DNA from: UBA7672 sp031419455
GTDB taxonomy: Bacteria > Pseudomonadota > Alphaproteobacteria > Caulobacterales > Hyphomonadaceae
Assembly: GCA_031419455.1 (NCBI GenBank)
Contig: JANOKS010000112.1
Coordinates: 1 to 60,849 of the forward strand
Direction of reading: 5' to 3'
DNA length: 60,849 bases
In this document: positions 38,149-46,763 of the stretch, in pieces
Layout: each line of letters starts with the position of its first letter
How positions within the stretch are numbered: position 1 is the stretch's first letter
Notes under the pieces: generated by a model
Seen by the model: only the letters and a program-made list of their open reading frames with translations
Told to the model about the DNA's origin: nothing
Database searches by the model: none
Position numbers and translations under genes: made by a program

Positions 38149-39564
38149 ATGGATATCCTTAGACGTCGTGTACTGTCCGGCGGGTCGGCGACGGTGCTGC
38201 TGGCTGCGTGCGGCCAGAACGAGCCTGCGCTCACGGAACAGCCCCCGGTGGCTGTAGCTCCTCCGCTACCCCCGACGCCTCCAGTGGAGACTGTGGACGA
38301 TGAGATTGCTCAGATCTTCCTTGCAGAAAGTTTCAACGAAGGCGCGTCCGAAACCGCCAACAATGAGCAGGTGGCCAGTTGGAAAGAAATCGAAGCAGAC
38401 CCCGACCTGTTGAAGACCGCGAAGTCGACCGTCAGTGATGTGGCGACAGGAAAGCTGACCGCAGCGGTCGTCGACGATGCGAACTCTCCGGACTATGTGA
38501 GGTTCGCCACCCCCGAGTGTGGCAAGGATGGCGAGCTGTGTCGGGATACTTTCACCCTCAACGACGCGACGTTGCGCAGCATCGCGCAAGCGAATGGCTA
38601 CATGGCGGCGTTGGCCGGCAAGCAAACGGTGATGTTCGGGCTTCGCGGATGCGCCCTTCCGGGCGACGATAACTCGAGCGCTTCGGGGCAGGCCATACAG
38701 ATCAGGGAAGCAAGCGTTGATCATGTGCGTCGCCGCTGCCTGATCGGCGTATGGGATACGTCGACGGGCAACATACAGGTTTTCTCGGGGTCAACGGTCC
38801 CGAACCTGGTCAACATGCAATACTACATTTACTGGCGCGCGCACCGCGACGGCCTCTCCCAGGTGAAGTGGACTTTGGGACGCACCATGGCGTGCCTGCT
38901 GCCGCAGGGACTGCACACGTTCTCTGTCGGCGTGCACCTGCGCAACGAGTCGGCGCCGCGCCAGCAGGCAGGCGCCCTGCTCCAGGGGACGAAGACGCCG
39001 ATCATGCGCGCCAAGAACGACGTCGGCTTTACGCTGCAGGACCAGTGGGACCCACTGGACTGGGAGCCGGGCGGGTCGGAAAAAGGCGTGCGTCTGGTCG
39101 GCGCCAACATACACGCTGGCGTCAACCGCAACATGCCGCCTTACGCATCCAAAGGCTGCCAGACGATCTTCGGCTGGTATGCGGACGCGGCGACCCCTGC
39201 CAAACTGTGGAAAGACTTTCAGAGCAGTCTCGGGATCGTGGTCAGCGCGGATGCTGAAGGCAATGCGACCTTCACCAGGAAGGGGGCGACCTTTCCATAC
39301 ATGCTGACGACGGGGCGGGACGCGCGGCTGCATGCCGTCGCCAGTGGTGACAACTTGAAGCTGGATACGCTGAGGCGCCTGCGGCTGGGCTCAAAGGGCG
39401 CAGGCGCCATCGCCCTGCGCAAATTCCTCAACCTCGAAGCGGGCGATACGATCAATGGCGAGGCGGTGCTGGCGCTCCTGAAATGGCAAAAAGCCAATGA
39501 CCTTGCGCCGGACGGCGCGCTGACCCGGCAGCTCGATACCGACTGGAACGTCGGAGCGTTCTAG
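38149..39564 (+). CDS. Lipoprotein with L,D-transpeptidase-like His/Cys motif and C-terminal peptidoglycan-binding-like region
   Basis: 471 residues. The signal sequence LRRRVLSGGSATVLLAAC has a lipobox ending at Cys21 and a twin-arginine-like start. A proline-rich linker (about 30-48) follows. The central domain has GANIHAGVN (His322) and, 15 residues on, SKGCQTIFG (Cys337). This spacing recalls the His...S-x-G-C core of YkuD-type L,D-transpeptidases and of related wall-acting Cys enzymes. The last 60 residues (FLNLEAGDTINGEAVLALLKWQ) resemble a peptidoglycan-binding helix bundle. First gene of a three-gene operon. Confidence 0.6.
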   Translation: MDILRRRVLSGGSATVLLAACGQNEPALTEQPPVAVAPPLPPTPPVETVDDEIAQIFLAESFNEGASETANNEQVASWKEIEADPDLLKTAKSTVSDVATGKLTAAVVDDANSPDYVRFATPECGKDGELCRDTFTLNDATLRSIAQANGYMAALAGKQTVMFGLRGCALPGDDNSSASGQAIQIREASVDHVRRRCLIGVWDTSTGNIQVFSGSTVPNLVNMQYYIYWRAHRDGLSQVKWTLGRTMACLLPQGLHTFSVGVHLRNESAPRQQAGALLQGTKTPIMRAKNDVGFTLQDQWDPLDWEPGGSEKGVRLVGANIHAGVNRNMPPYASKGCQTIFGWYADAATPAKLWKDFQSSLGIVVSADAEGNATFTRKGATFPYMLTTGRDARLHAVASGDNLKLDTLRRLRLGSKGAGAIALRKFLNLEAGDTINGEAVLALLKWQKANDLAPDGALTRQLDTDWNVGAF

Positions 39565-39589
39565 TCGCTGGCCGGAACGGGGAAGCGCG

Positions 39590-41557
39590 ATGGGGATTCA
39601 GGTCTGGATCGATGGCGTGAAGACGGACCGGGTTTTTTCCGGTCCATTCTTCGCCATACGCATCGGCACTGGCCTCGGAAACACGATCATTATTGCCGAC
39701 AAGACGCCCGGCGTGCACACGCATCACTGCACGATCGTTCACACGGGCAGCACATACCGCCTGGAAATGCTTCCAAGCCATCTGGTATTTGTCGACGGCG
39801 AGCGAGGTGAATGCGGCCAGCAGCTGTTCCTGCACAACACCAGAAGCTGCACGCTCTCGATTGGCGGAGCAGCGCCAGCAGCACGTAGCCGTCCGGGCGG
39901 AAAGCGCTTCGCGCCACCGCCACAAATCAGACTTGAGCGAGTAGGCGACGACACCTCGACACCCGCGCCGCGTCACGATCACACGGGGCCGGCGACAAAC
40001 ATCGACATCGGCCAGTTCATGCGCGTGTCGGTACGGAATATTGTGACCTACGGCTCGATCGCTTTCGTGCTGGCGGCGGTCGCGATCGGTTTGTCTGCGT
40101 ATTTCAGCAACGCCGCAGACGCCGCTCTGGCCAAGCGTCTGGATGAGACAGCCAAGCTGACAGACCTCCCCCCCGGCGCCGAGGTGGCAGGGCGAGCACG
40201 CGACGCGGTGTTCCAGGTGGGACTGGTCGAGACATGTCCAGAAGCGGCTGGTGGCGATTTCAGTAGTTGCGACTTCTATCCCGCGGGCACGGCATGGGCC
40301 TGGGCTGACGGAACTCAACGCCGCCTCGTCACAAATGTTCATGTTGTGCAGTCGGTCAACAACTGCAGCCTCTCGACCTCCGCTGAGGCACGCGACAAGT
40401 GCGTTGCGCCGCTCGGCTCCTGCCCGGCCGTGCGTTACTTCGCGGGGAATGAGGACGCGCGACAGGCGTTGGTCCAGCCAATCGCAAGCTGCACCGAACG
40501 GACGGGGGTCCTCGCGCGCATCCACGCCGACCATGACGCGTTTGAGCGCTGGACCCAGCGCGCCTCCGCAGGGACCTTGCCCAACGTCTACGACATAGCA
40601 GTGATCGACTGGCCGGCAGCCGTGACGTGGAAAGGCCAGGGGCTCAAGCTGGCGACAGACGCCGGGTCCTTGGAAGCTGGCCGGGGCGTGGGCATGTTCG
40701 GCTTCCCCTCCGAAGGCGGCCTGCGAACGGATTGGAGCGCTGCGAATGCGCTGTTCCGGCCCGGGTCGATCGGCCGTACACAGGATCCCTTTGGCCTCCC
40801 CTCCGCCGAAGAGTATCTTGTCACGATCAGCGGTCCGGAAGTCATAGGCGGCGAGAGCGGGGGGCCGGTCATCAATGCAAAGGGCGATGTCGTCGCCATG
40901 ACCTTCGCCAATTTCTCCCAGCCCGGTGATGCGCAACTGGGCCGCATCACGTATGGCGCTCGCATGAAGGCGCTGAGCGCGCGCCTTTTGACCGAAAACG
41001 ACCGCTTCATTCCGATCAACGCTCCAGCCAGTCTCAAGACAAGCGAGGAACGGCTCAAGCTCTGGCGCCTAGGGCTGGCTGGCATGTCCGACGGGCGGAA
41101 GAAAACCGTGGTCGCGAAGTTCAGGGGCGAAACGTGTCCGGACGGTTATGTCCCCCGCGAGCGATCGGTGTTGAAGAAAACCGTGAAGGCAAGCGAGCCC
41201 ACGAAGTTTCGAGTTGCAGCCGCCTCACCAACTGGCGTCATAGACGGCTGGTCGTATTCCGAGGATCTTGAGCTGAGCGGCCGTCCTTCTGCGACCTCAC
41301 GCATCATCGTCATGGCCGCGTCCATCGGCCAGCCGCGCCAGGTGATGATCAGCTATCGTCGCGGCGAGTATTCGAGGCACGAAAGCAGCGATCCGACGCT
41401 GACGTTCGCGTCGGTGCCGGACACGTTTCAGTTTCCGCCGGAGCAGATGACCCGTAAAGCGGCGCTGATGTTGTTCACGCCGGACGACATCGGCAAGGAC
41501 GCGTCATTTGATCTGGAAGTGCTTCAAGTCGTCTGCGTGCCTGGGGAATCACCATGA
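39590..41557 (+). CDS. FHA-like / single TM / trypsin-like serine protease
   Basis: 655 residues. Residues 1-95 are a small beta-rich domain with FHA-like pattern (IRIGTGLGNTIIIADK, HTHHCTIVHTGSTYRLEM). A linker leads to a TM at about 151-172. The protease domain has all three catalytic residues: His251 in LVTNVHVVQS, Asp335 in NVYDIAVIDW and Ser423 in GGESGGPVIN. A beta-rich tail of about 200 residues follows. The protease would face the periplasm and the FHA-like part the cytoplasm. It overlaps the next gene by four bases. Confidence 0.75.
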   Translation: MGIQVWIDGVKTDRVFSGPFFAIRIGTGLGNTIIIADKTPGVHTHHCTIVHTGSTYRLEMLPSHLVFVDGERGECGQQLFLHNTRSCTLSIGGAAPAARSRPGGKRFAPPPQIRLERVGDDTSTPAPRHDHTGPATNIDIGQFMRVSVRNIVTYGSIAFVLAAVAIGLSAYFSNAADAALAKRLDETAKLTDLPPGAEVAGRARDAVFQVGLVETCPEAAGGDFSSCDFYPAGTAWAWADGTQRRLVTNVHVVQSVNNCSLSTSAEARDKCVAPLGSCPAVRYFAGNEDARQALVQPIASCTERTGVLARIHADHDAFERWTQRASAGTLPNVYDIAVIDWPAAVTWKGQGLKLATDAGSLEAGRGVGMFGFPSEGGLRTDWSAANALFRPGSIGRTQDPFGLPSAEEYLVTISGPEVIGGESGGPVINAKGDVVAMTFANFSQPGDAQLGRITYGARMKALSARLLTENDRFIPINAPASLKTSEERLKLWRLGLAGMSDGRKKTVVAKFRGETCPDGYVPRERSVLKKTVKASEPTKFRVAAASPTGVIDGWSYSEDLELSGRPSATSRIIVMAASIGQPRQVMISYRRGEYSRHESSDPTLTFASVPDTFQFPPEQMTRKAALMLFTPDDIGKDASFDLEVLQVVCVPGESP

Positions 41558-43653
41558 CAACGATACCTGCGGCGATCGTGTCGCTTTCAGCCGCCGAAAG
41601 GGAGCTGTGGGCTGCCGCCGAAAGCGGCAAACCGGACCTCATACCAACCGGCATGGATGCGCCGCTGCACCGGATGCTGCTAGTTCTCGCTTGTCAGAAT
41701 GCTGGCAACGACAAGGCGGCCGATGAACTCGCCACGGCTGCGCTCGAACTGCCGGCTCCCTTCGGCCCATGGGCCAAGGCCGAGATGACATACGCGGCGC
41801 GCGTAAAGGCCCGACGGGCGCTGGAGCCGACTCAGGCCGTCAGCCTGGCAGAAGCGAAGGCTCTGGAGGAATCGAGCGAACCCTGGGCCGCCTTCGCGGC
41901 CGGACGCTCCTATCTGGCGCTTGGGCTGATGGCGACGCAGGACAACCGGCTCGACCAGGCATCCACGTTTCTTCAGCGCGCCTTCGATCTGTTGCGTGAC
42001 GCAAAAAGTGAAAGCGGGATCGCCGTCGCGAATCTGGAGCTCGGCAAGCTCAAGGCGTGGCAGGGCCGCGCTGATGACGCGCTCGTGCACCTGTTGAGCG
42101 GACTAGCGATCTGGCGAGGCCTCAACCCCAATAACTCGGCGGCGATCTGGCACCAGCTTGGCTCTCTGCTGCTGGATGGGCGAAACTACCAGGAAGCCGT
42201 GATGATCCTGGAGTCTGGCCTGAAAGAAGACGCCACAAACCGCACCCGCAACGCCCTCACGCGCGCGCTGATCGGAGCCGGCCGGCTCGATGAAGCCGCC
42301 GGGCATGCGCGCGCCGTGGTTGCAAGCGAGGAAACAAAGCGCAGGAACAATACCAATGGCCATGACGTCTACCGCGAGATGATGGCGAGGTATGACCTGG
42401 GCCAGATCGCGCTGCAGCGACGCTCTAGATTGACCCGCGCCTCGCTCGCGCAGGCGGCCGGCGAGGACGCCAGCGAGACCGCCGCGGAGATGCTCGAGCA
42501 GGCGGAAGACGAGTTCAAGGCGGCCCTGGATCTGCACGGCGAGCGCGCGAGCATCAGCGATAGCCTTTTCCAGAACTGGATCGGGCCGCTCGACAAAGAG
42601 GTTCGCACCAAGGCTCAGGGCAAGGGGCTTGGTTTCGCCGAGTTGAGGCTGGTGCAGCTTGAGCTGATGATCGCAGCGCAAAAACGCCCTGCAGAAGCCG
42701 CGCGAAACCTTGCCAAGCTCGCCGACGTTTTCGGCCAGCGCGGTGAACGCATCCAGGAACTCGAGGCGCGCGAACAGTCGGCGGAGGCGTTCGAGCGCTC
42801 CGATGAGCCGCTGCTGGCGGCGCAGGCGTTCGAACAGGCGGTTCGGACCGCAGAGCTGGCCGGCGCCCAGGCGACCGCTCGGGCCATGCGGACCGAACTT
42901 GCACGCGTGATCGCCGGCATGAAGCGTTTTGGCGAGCCACGTTCAGGTTTTCTGCTGCGTGGCGTGGATCAGCAGCTGCCCGGCTGCATCATCTTCGGCG
43001 CGACGCAGATCAGCAGTGGCAGGCGTGCGCGTGTTTATGAATTCAGGGTTCCTGCCGGCCTGATCGACCGCACACGCGCAGGTCTCCTCGCGCTCGGAGC
43101 CATGTTCGCAGACAATCGTTTGCTACCAGGCTTGCCGGCGCTATTGCAGAATCCTCCCGATGCCGCCTCGGCGCCGCTTGCGTTCGACGTAATCACCGAT
43201 GCAGTGGAAGGCGAGCGGCTGGACGTTGCGATGAGAAAGACGAAAGGCGACTGGAAGCGCGCCGTGCGCGTCATCCGCGACATTAGCTATACGGTCGGTG
43301 TACTACGCGCAGCTGGCATGAGGGACTGTCGGCCGAGCCCAAACAGCGTATTGCTCGATATCAGTGACAACGCCGTATGCCTCGATATCCTGCCACTTCG
43401 TGTAGGCGCGGAACCGACGGCCGCAGACGAGGTGCGGCACCTGGCATCGCTACTGGTGGAGTGGATCACGGGCGAGAAGGCGAAAACGCGGAGCCTTGCG
43501 CTGCGTCCCGGCCAGATGCGGCTGATTTTCGACGAACGCCACAAAGCGCCACCGGACCTCGATGCACTGCTGAGTGGTATCCTGCTACATAAGAAGACAA
43601 CCGTGGCCTCTCCGAGCGATCTTGCCAACAAGCTGCAGCCATTCTGTTCCTGA
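41554..43653 (+). CDS. TPR protein with C-terminal pseudokinase-like domain
   Basis: 699 residues, no signal or TM. Residues 1 to about 460 are helical repeats of TPR type (AAIWHQLGSLLLDGRNYQEA, ALIGAGRLDEAAGHA). Residues 470-690 follow a Ser/Thr kinase C-lobe: FDVITDAVEGERLDVAM like a hinge, then MRDCRPSPNSVLLD (residues 589-602) in place of HRDLKPSNILLD, and LDILP in place of DFG. The ATP-site Lys is not evident, so it is probably a pseudokinase. Could bind the cytoplasmic FHA-like domain of the protease encoded just upstream (inference). Confidence 0.6.
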   Translation: MTTIPAAIVSLSAAERELWAAAESGKPDLIPTGMDAPLHRMLLVLACQNAGNDKAADELATAALELPAPFGPWAKAEMTYAARVKARRALEPTQAVSLAEAKALEESSEPWAAFAAGRSYLALGLMATQDNRLDQASTFLQRAFDLLRDAKSESGIAVANLELGKLKAWQGRADDALVHLLSGLAIWRGLNPNNSAAIWHQLGSLLLDGRNYQEAVMILESGLKEDATNRTRNALTRALIGAGRLDEAAGHARAVVASEETKRRNNTNGHDVYREMMARYDLGQIALQRRSRLTRASLAQAAGEDASETAAEMLEQAEDEFKAALDLHGERASISDSLFQNWIGPLDKEVRTKAQGKGLGFAELRLVQLELMIAAQKRPAEAARNLAKLADVFGQRGERIQELEAREQSAEAFERSDEPLLAAQAFEQAVRTAELAGAQATARAMRTELARVIAGMKRFGEPRSGFLLRGVDQQLPGCIIFGATQISSGRRARVYEFRVPAGLIDRTRAGLLALGAMFADNRLLPGLPALLQNPPDAASAPLAFDVITDAVEGERLDVAMRKTKGDWKRAVRVIRDISYTVGVLRAAGMRDCRPSPNSVLLDISDNAVCLDILPLRVGAEPTAADEVRHLASLLVEWITGEKAKTRSLALRPGQMRLIFDERHKAPPDLDALLSGILLHKKTTVASPSDLANKLQPFCS

Positions 43654-43744
43654 GTGGGTCGGCAGAATACCGCGGTGGACTTCAGGGAAGAGGGAGTCCA
43701 GCCTCCGTTCGACAATGGTGTCGCGCCAGAGGCAGAGACTTGTG

Positions 43745-44782
43745 ATGACGCAACGTCCAGGCAGCTCACGACGAATCGTGCTGGCCGCGCAGGCAGTCGG
43801 ACTTCCGACGCACGCGACGTTTCGTGTTGAGGAGATGTTACTGCCGCCACTTGGCGAGGGACAGGTTCTGACGCGCACGCTCTATTGTTCGGCCGATCCG
43901 GGCACCCGCTCGCGTCTGTCCTCGGGCGCAAGCTATGCGCCACCCCTCCGGATCGGCGATCCCATTGACGGCTTCGCGATCGGCGAGGTGATCGAGAGCG
44001 CGAATAACCGCTTTGCAGTCGGCGACATCGTGGCCACGGGCGGCGGCTGGGCCGAGCACGCGATCTTCCCGGGTCGCGGATACATCCAGAAGGTTCCGCA
44101 CCGGCGGCTGCCGCTTTCCTACTGGATCGGCGTGCTTGGCGTTCCCGGCATGACGGCCTGGTTCGGCCTGAAGCGCGTCGCCGCAGTGAGGCCGGGTGAT
44201 CGCGTACTGGTCACCTCGGCAGCAGGACCCGTCGGCGCCACTGCGGCGCAGATCGCGCGTGGCCTCGGCGCGTCCCGCGTGGTCGGCACGGCCAGCGGCG
44301 CCGACAAGGCGTCGTGGCTGCACGACGCGGCAAAGATCGATGCAGTCATCGACTACAAGACCACGCCGGACCTCGTCGCCGACCTCAAGGCAGCGAGCCC
44401 GGATGGCTACGACGTGCTGTTCGACAATGTCGGGAACGCGATGATCGACAGCGTTATCCCGCTGCTGCGCCCAGGTGGCCGCATCGTGATCTCGGGCCAG
44501 CTGGCGGACTACAACACGGCGAGCGGCGATGTGCCGGGCATCACCAACACTCGCTATTTCATCGCGAGCCGGCTTCGCATGGAGGGGCTCGTCGTCTTCG
44601 ACGACCTCAAGGGCTTCCCCGCCGCACAGGAAGAGCTGGGCGCCATGATCGAGCGTGGCGAAGTGAACGTTCGCGAACAGCGCTATCGCGGCCTTGAAGC
44701 TGCGCCACAGGCCTTCATCGATCTCTTCACCGACAACGCCTTCGGTCGCCGCATCGTCGAGATCGGCGCGGAGCCGAGTTGA
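43745..44782 (+). CDS. MDR-family NADP-dependent oxidoreductase
   Basis: 345 residues from the ATG at 43745. The longer upstream frame overlaps the previous gene and is rejected. The nucleotide-binding motif is VLVTSAAGPVGATAAQIARGLGASRVVG, with DYKTTPDLVADL and YDVLFDNVGNAMID typical of the leukotriene B4 dehydrogenase/YncB-like group that reduces enones. No zinc site is present. First of a tight plus-strand operon with an enoyl-CoA hydratase and two ACAD-fold proteins, so reduction of an unsaturated intermediate is likely. Confidence 0.88.
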   Translation: MTQRPGSSRRIVLAAQAVGLPTHATFRVEEMLLPPLGEGQVLTRTLYCSADPGTRSRLSSGASYAPPLRIGDPIDGFAIGEVIESANNRFAVGDIVATGGGWAEHAIFPGRGYIQKVPHRRLPLSYWIGVLGVPGMTAWFGLKRVAAVRPGDRVLVTSAAGPVGATAAQIARGLGASRVVGTASGADKASWLHDAAKIDAVIDYKTTPDLVADLKAASPDGYDVLFDNVGNAMIDSVIPLLRPGGRIVISGQLADYNTASGDVPGITNTRYFIASRLRMEGLVVFDDLKGFPAAQEELGAMIERGEVNVREQRYRGLEAAPQAFIDLFTDNAFGRRIVEIGAEPS

Positions 44783-44793
44783 GGACGCAGCCC

Positions 44794-45594
44794 ATGACGC
44801 CCGACTTCTCCCGATATGAGCGCATTGTCGCGACGCGAAACGGGCGCGTTCTCACGCTCACGCTGACCGCGCCCAATCCGGTCAACGCTGTCGATGGTCA
44901 AATGCACCACGAGCTGTCGCGAATCTTTCTCGACGCGCAGGACGATCCCACCAGCGATCTCATCGTGCTCACCGGCGCAGGGCGCGCCTTCTGCGCCGGC
45001 GGCGACACCGCGTGGTTCAAGACGCACATCGAGGACCCGGCTTCGTTCCGCGCCCTCGGCCCCGAGGCAAAGCGGATCATCACGTCCCTGCTCGACCTGG
45101 AGAAGCCCATCCTGTGCCGGCTGAATGGCGCTGCAGCCGGGCTGGGGGCTACGATTGCGTTGATGTGTGACGTCATCATCGCCTCGGACAAGGCGGTCGT
45201 CGGCGATCCCCATGTGAAAGTCGGGCTAGTCGCCGGCGATGGCGGCGCAATCATCTGGCCGCAGCTGATCGGCTTCGCGCGGGCCAAGGAACTGCTGATG
45301 ACCGGCGAGATGCTGACGGCCGAACGTGCGCTCGCGCTTGGCCTTATCAATCATGTCGTTGCACACGACCAGCTCGATGCGAAAGTTACCGAAGTCGCGG
45401 ACAGGATTCTCGCCAACCCCAAATGGGCCGTGCGCTGGACCAAGACCACCGCCAACATACCACTCCGCGCGCTCGCCGCTCAACTGCTTGATGCGGCGAT
45501 GGCCTACGAACTCCTCTCGAACTCGCTTGCCGATCGTCGCGAAGCCGTGGCGGCCTTTGTCGAGAAGCGGCCGCCGAATCTGACGGGCGAATGA
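44794..45594 (+). CDS. Enoyl-CoA hydratase/isomerase family protein
   Basis: 266 residues from the ATG at 44794. A TTG at 44779 would overlap the previous stop. The crotonase fold is seen in LTGAGRAFCAGGDTAWF (oxyanion loop) and LNGAAAGLGATIALMCDVIIAS, with HVKVGLVAGDGGAIIWP where the second catalytic acid would be, which here reads GDGG rather than the usual Glu-containing loop. Hydratase, isomerase and hydrolase activities all occur in the family. It overlaps the next gene. Confidence 0.88.
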   Translation: MTPDFSRYERIVATRNGRVLTLTLTAPNPVNAVDGQMHHELSRIFLDAQDDPTSDLIVLTGAGRAFCAGGDTAWFKTHIEDPASFRALGPEAKRIITSLLDLEKPILCRLNGAAAGLGATIALMCDVIIASDKAVVGDPHVKVGLVAGDGGAIIWPQLIGFARAKELLMTGEMLTAERALALGLINHVVAHDQLDAKVTEVADRILANPKWAVRWTKTTANIPLRALAAQLLDAAMAYELLSNSLADRREAVAAFVEKRPPNLTGE

Positions 45595-46763
45595 TGATCG
45601 CTAACACCCTGCCCGAACTTGAGCATGTAACGGCGCTTCGCAACCAGCTCCGTCGCTTTGTCTTAGAGAAGGCGCCGCGGGAAAAACGCCGCGCCTGGGA
45701 CAAGGCCCACGACTGGCCGCGCGATCTGTTCCGCGAACTGTGCGACATGGGCGTATGCGGCCTCACGATCGCTGAGGAGCATGGCGGGCTCGGGCAGGAC
45801 ATCGTCGCTGCTGTCGCCGTGATTGAAGAACTCGCGAGGGCCGGGCCATTCCTCGCCGGCCCTTTCATCCACTGCGCCTTCTATGGCGGCATGAACATGT
45901 CCGAGAACGGCTCGCCCACACAGAAAGCCGGACTCCTGCCCAAACTGGCTCGCGGTGAATTGCTGTTCGCCTATGGCCTTTCTGAACCGGATGTCGGCGG
46001 CGACCTTTCCAGCGTCAAGACCCGCGGGCGCATCGAAGGCGACACGCTGGTCATCAACGGCGCCAAGCGCTGGTGCACCGGCGCAGACTGGGCCGACTAC
46101 ATCTACTGCCTGATCAACACCGCGCCCGATGCGCCACGACGCGAAGCGCTCACCTTTGTGTTGATACCCGGCAAAGCCAAGGGCGTTTCGACCACGCCGA
46201 TCGAGCATGTGAACCTGCGCTACACGGCCTCCAGCGACGTTCATTTCGACGATGTTCGCGTGCCTCTGGACGCCATTGTCGGCGGACCCGCCAAGCTCAA
46301 CAAGGCGTGGGGCATGCTCGCCGGCCGCGCGCTGGACGTCGAAAAGTTGGAAGTGGCTGCATGCACGTTCGGCTTTGCGCAAGCAGCGCTCGACGAAGCA
46401 TGGACCTATGCGCAGGAGCGTGTGCAGTTCGGCAAAGTGATCGCGGGCCACCAGGCCGTGGCGCATCGCCTGGTCACCGCGCGAACGAAACTCGAAGCCT
46501 GCCGGCATATGCTGTACCACGCCGCACACCTCGCGAATGACGGCAAGCCGTGCGGCGTTGAAACGTCGATGGCGAAATTGTTCATCGCTGACACAGGCGT
46601 CGAAATCGCGCTGGCCTGCCAGCAGGTGATGGGCGCCTATGCGCTCTCCGACGCCTACGACATCGACCGCAATGTGCGCGACCTGCTCGGCATGCCCATC
46701 GTCGGCGGCTCTTCGGACATGCAGCGCAACAATCTCGCAGGCCTCTGGAGGCTGAAGGGATGA
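45591..46763 (+). CDS. Acyl-CoA dehydrogenase
   Basis: 390 residues. Motifs include LCDMGVCGLTIAEEHGGLGQD, FAYGLSEPDVGGDLSSVKTR, INGAKRWCTGADWADYIY, AYAQERVQFGK-like WTYAQERVQFGKVIAGHQAV and VGGSSDMQRNNLAG at the end. The ATGATG start overlaps the hydratase stop, and its own stop overlaps the next start, so it lies in a tightly coupled operon. Substrate unknown, probably a CoA thioester from the same pathway. Confidence 0.9.
   Translation: MMIANTLPELEHVTALRNQLRRFVLEKAPREKRRAWDKAHDWPRDLFRELCDMGVCGLTIAEEHGGLGQDIVAAVAVIEELARAGPFLAGPFIHCAFYGGMNMSENGSPTQKAGLLPKLARGELLFAYGLSEPDVGGDLSSVKTRGRIEGDTLVINGAKRWCTGADWADYIYCLINTAPDAPRREALTFVLIPGKAKGVSTTPIEHVNLRYTASSDVHFDDVRVPLDAIVGGPAKLNKAWGMLAGRALDVEKLEVAACTFGFAQAALDEAWTYAQERVQFGKVIAGHQAVAHRLVTARTKLEACRHMLYHAAHLANDGKPCGVETSMAKLFIADTGVEIALACQQVMGAYALSDAYDIDRNVRDLLGMPIVGGSSDMQRNNLAGLWRLKG

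Noticed and set aside
39452..40936. Minus-strand open frame of 494 codons opposite the protease gene
   Set aside because: The plus strand encodes an intact His/Asp/Ser triad. The antisense frame has no signature.
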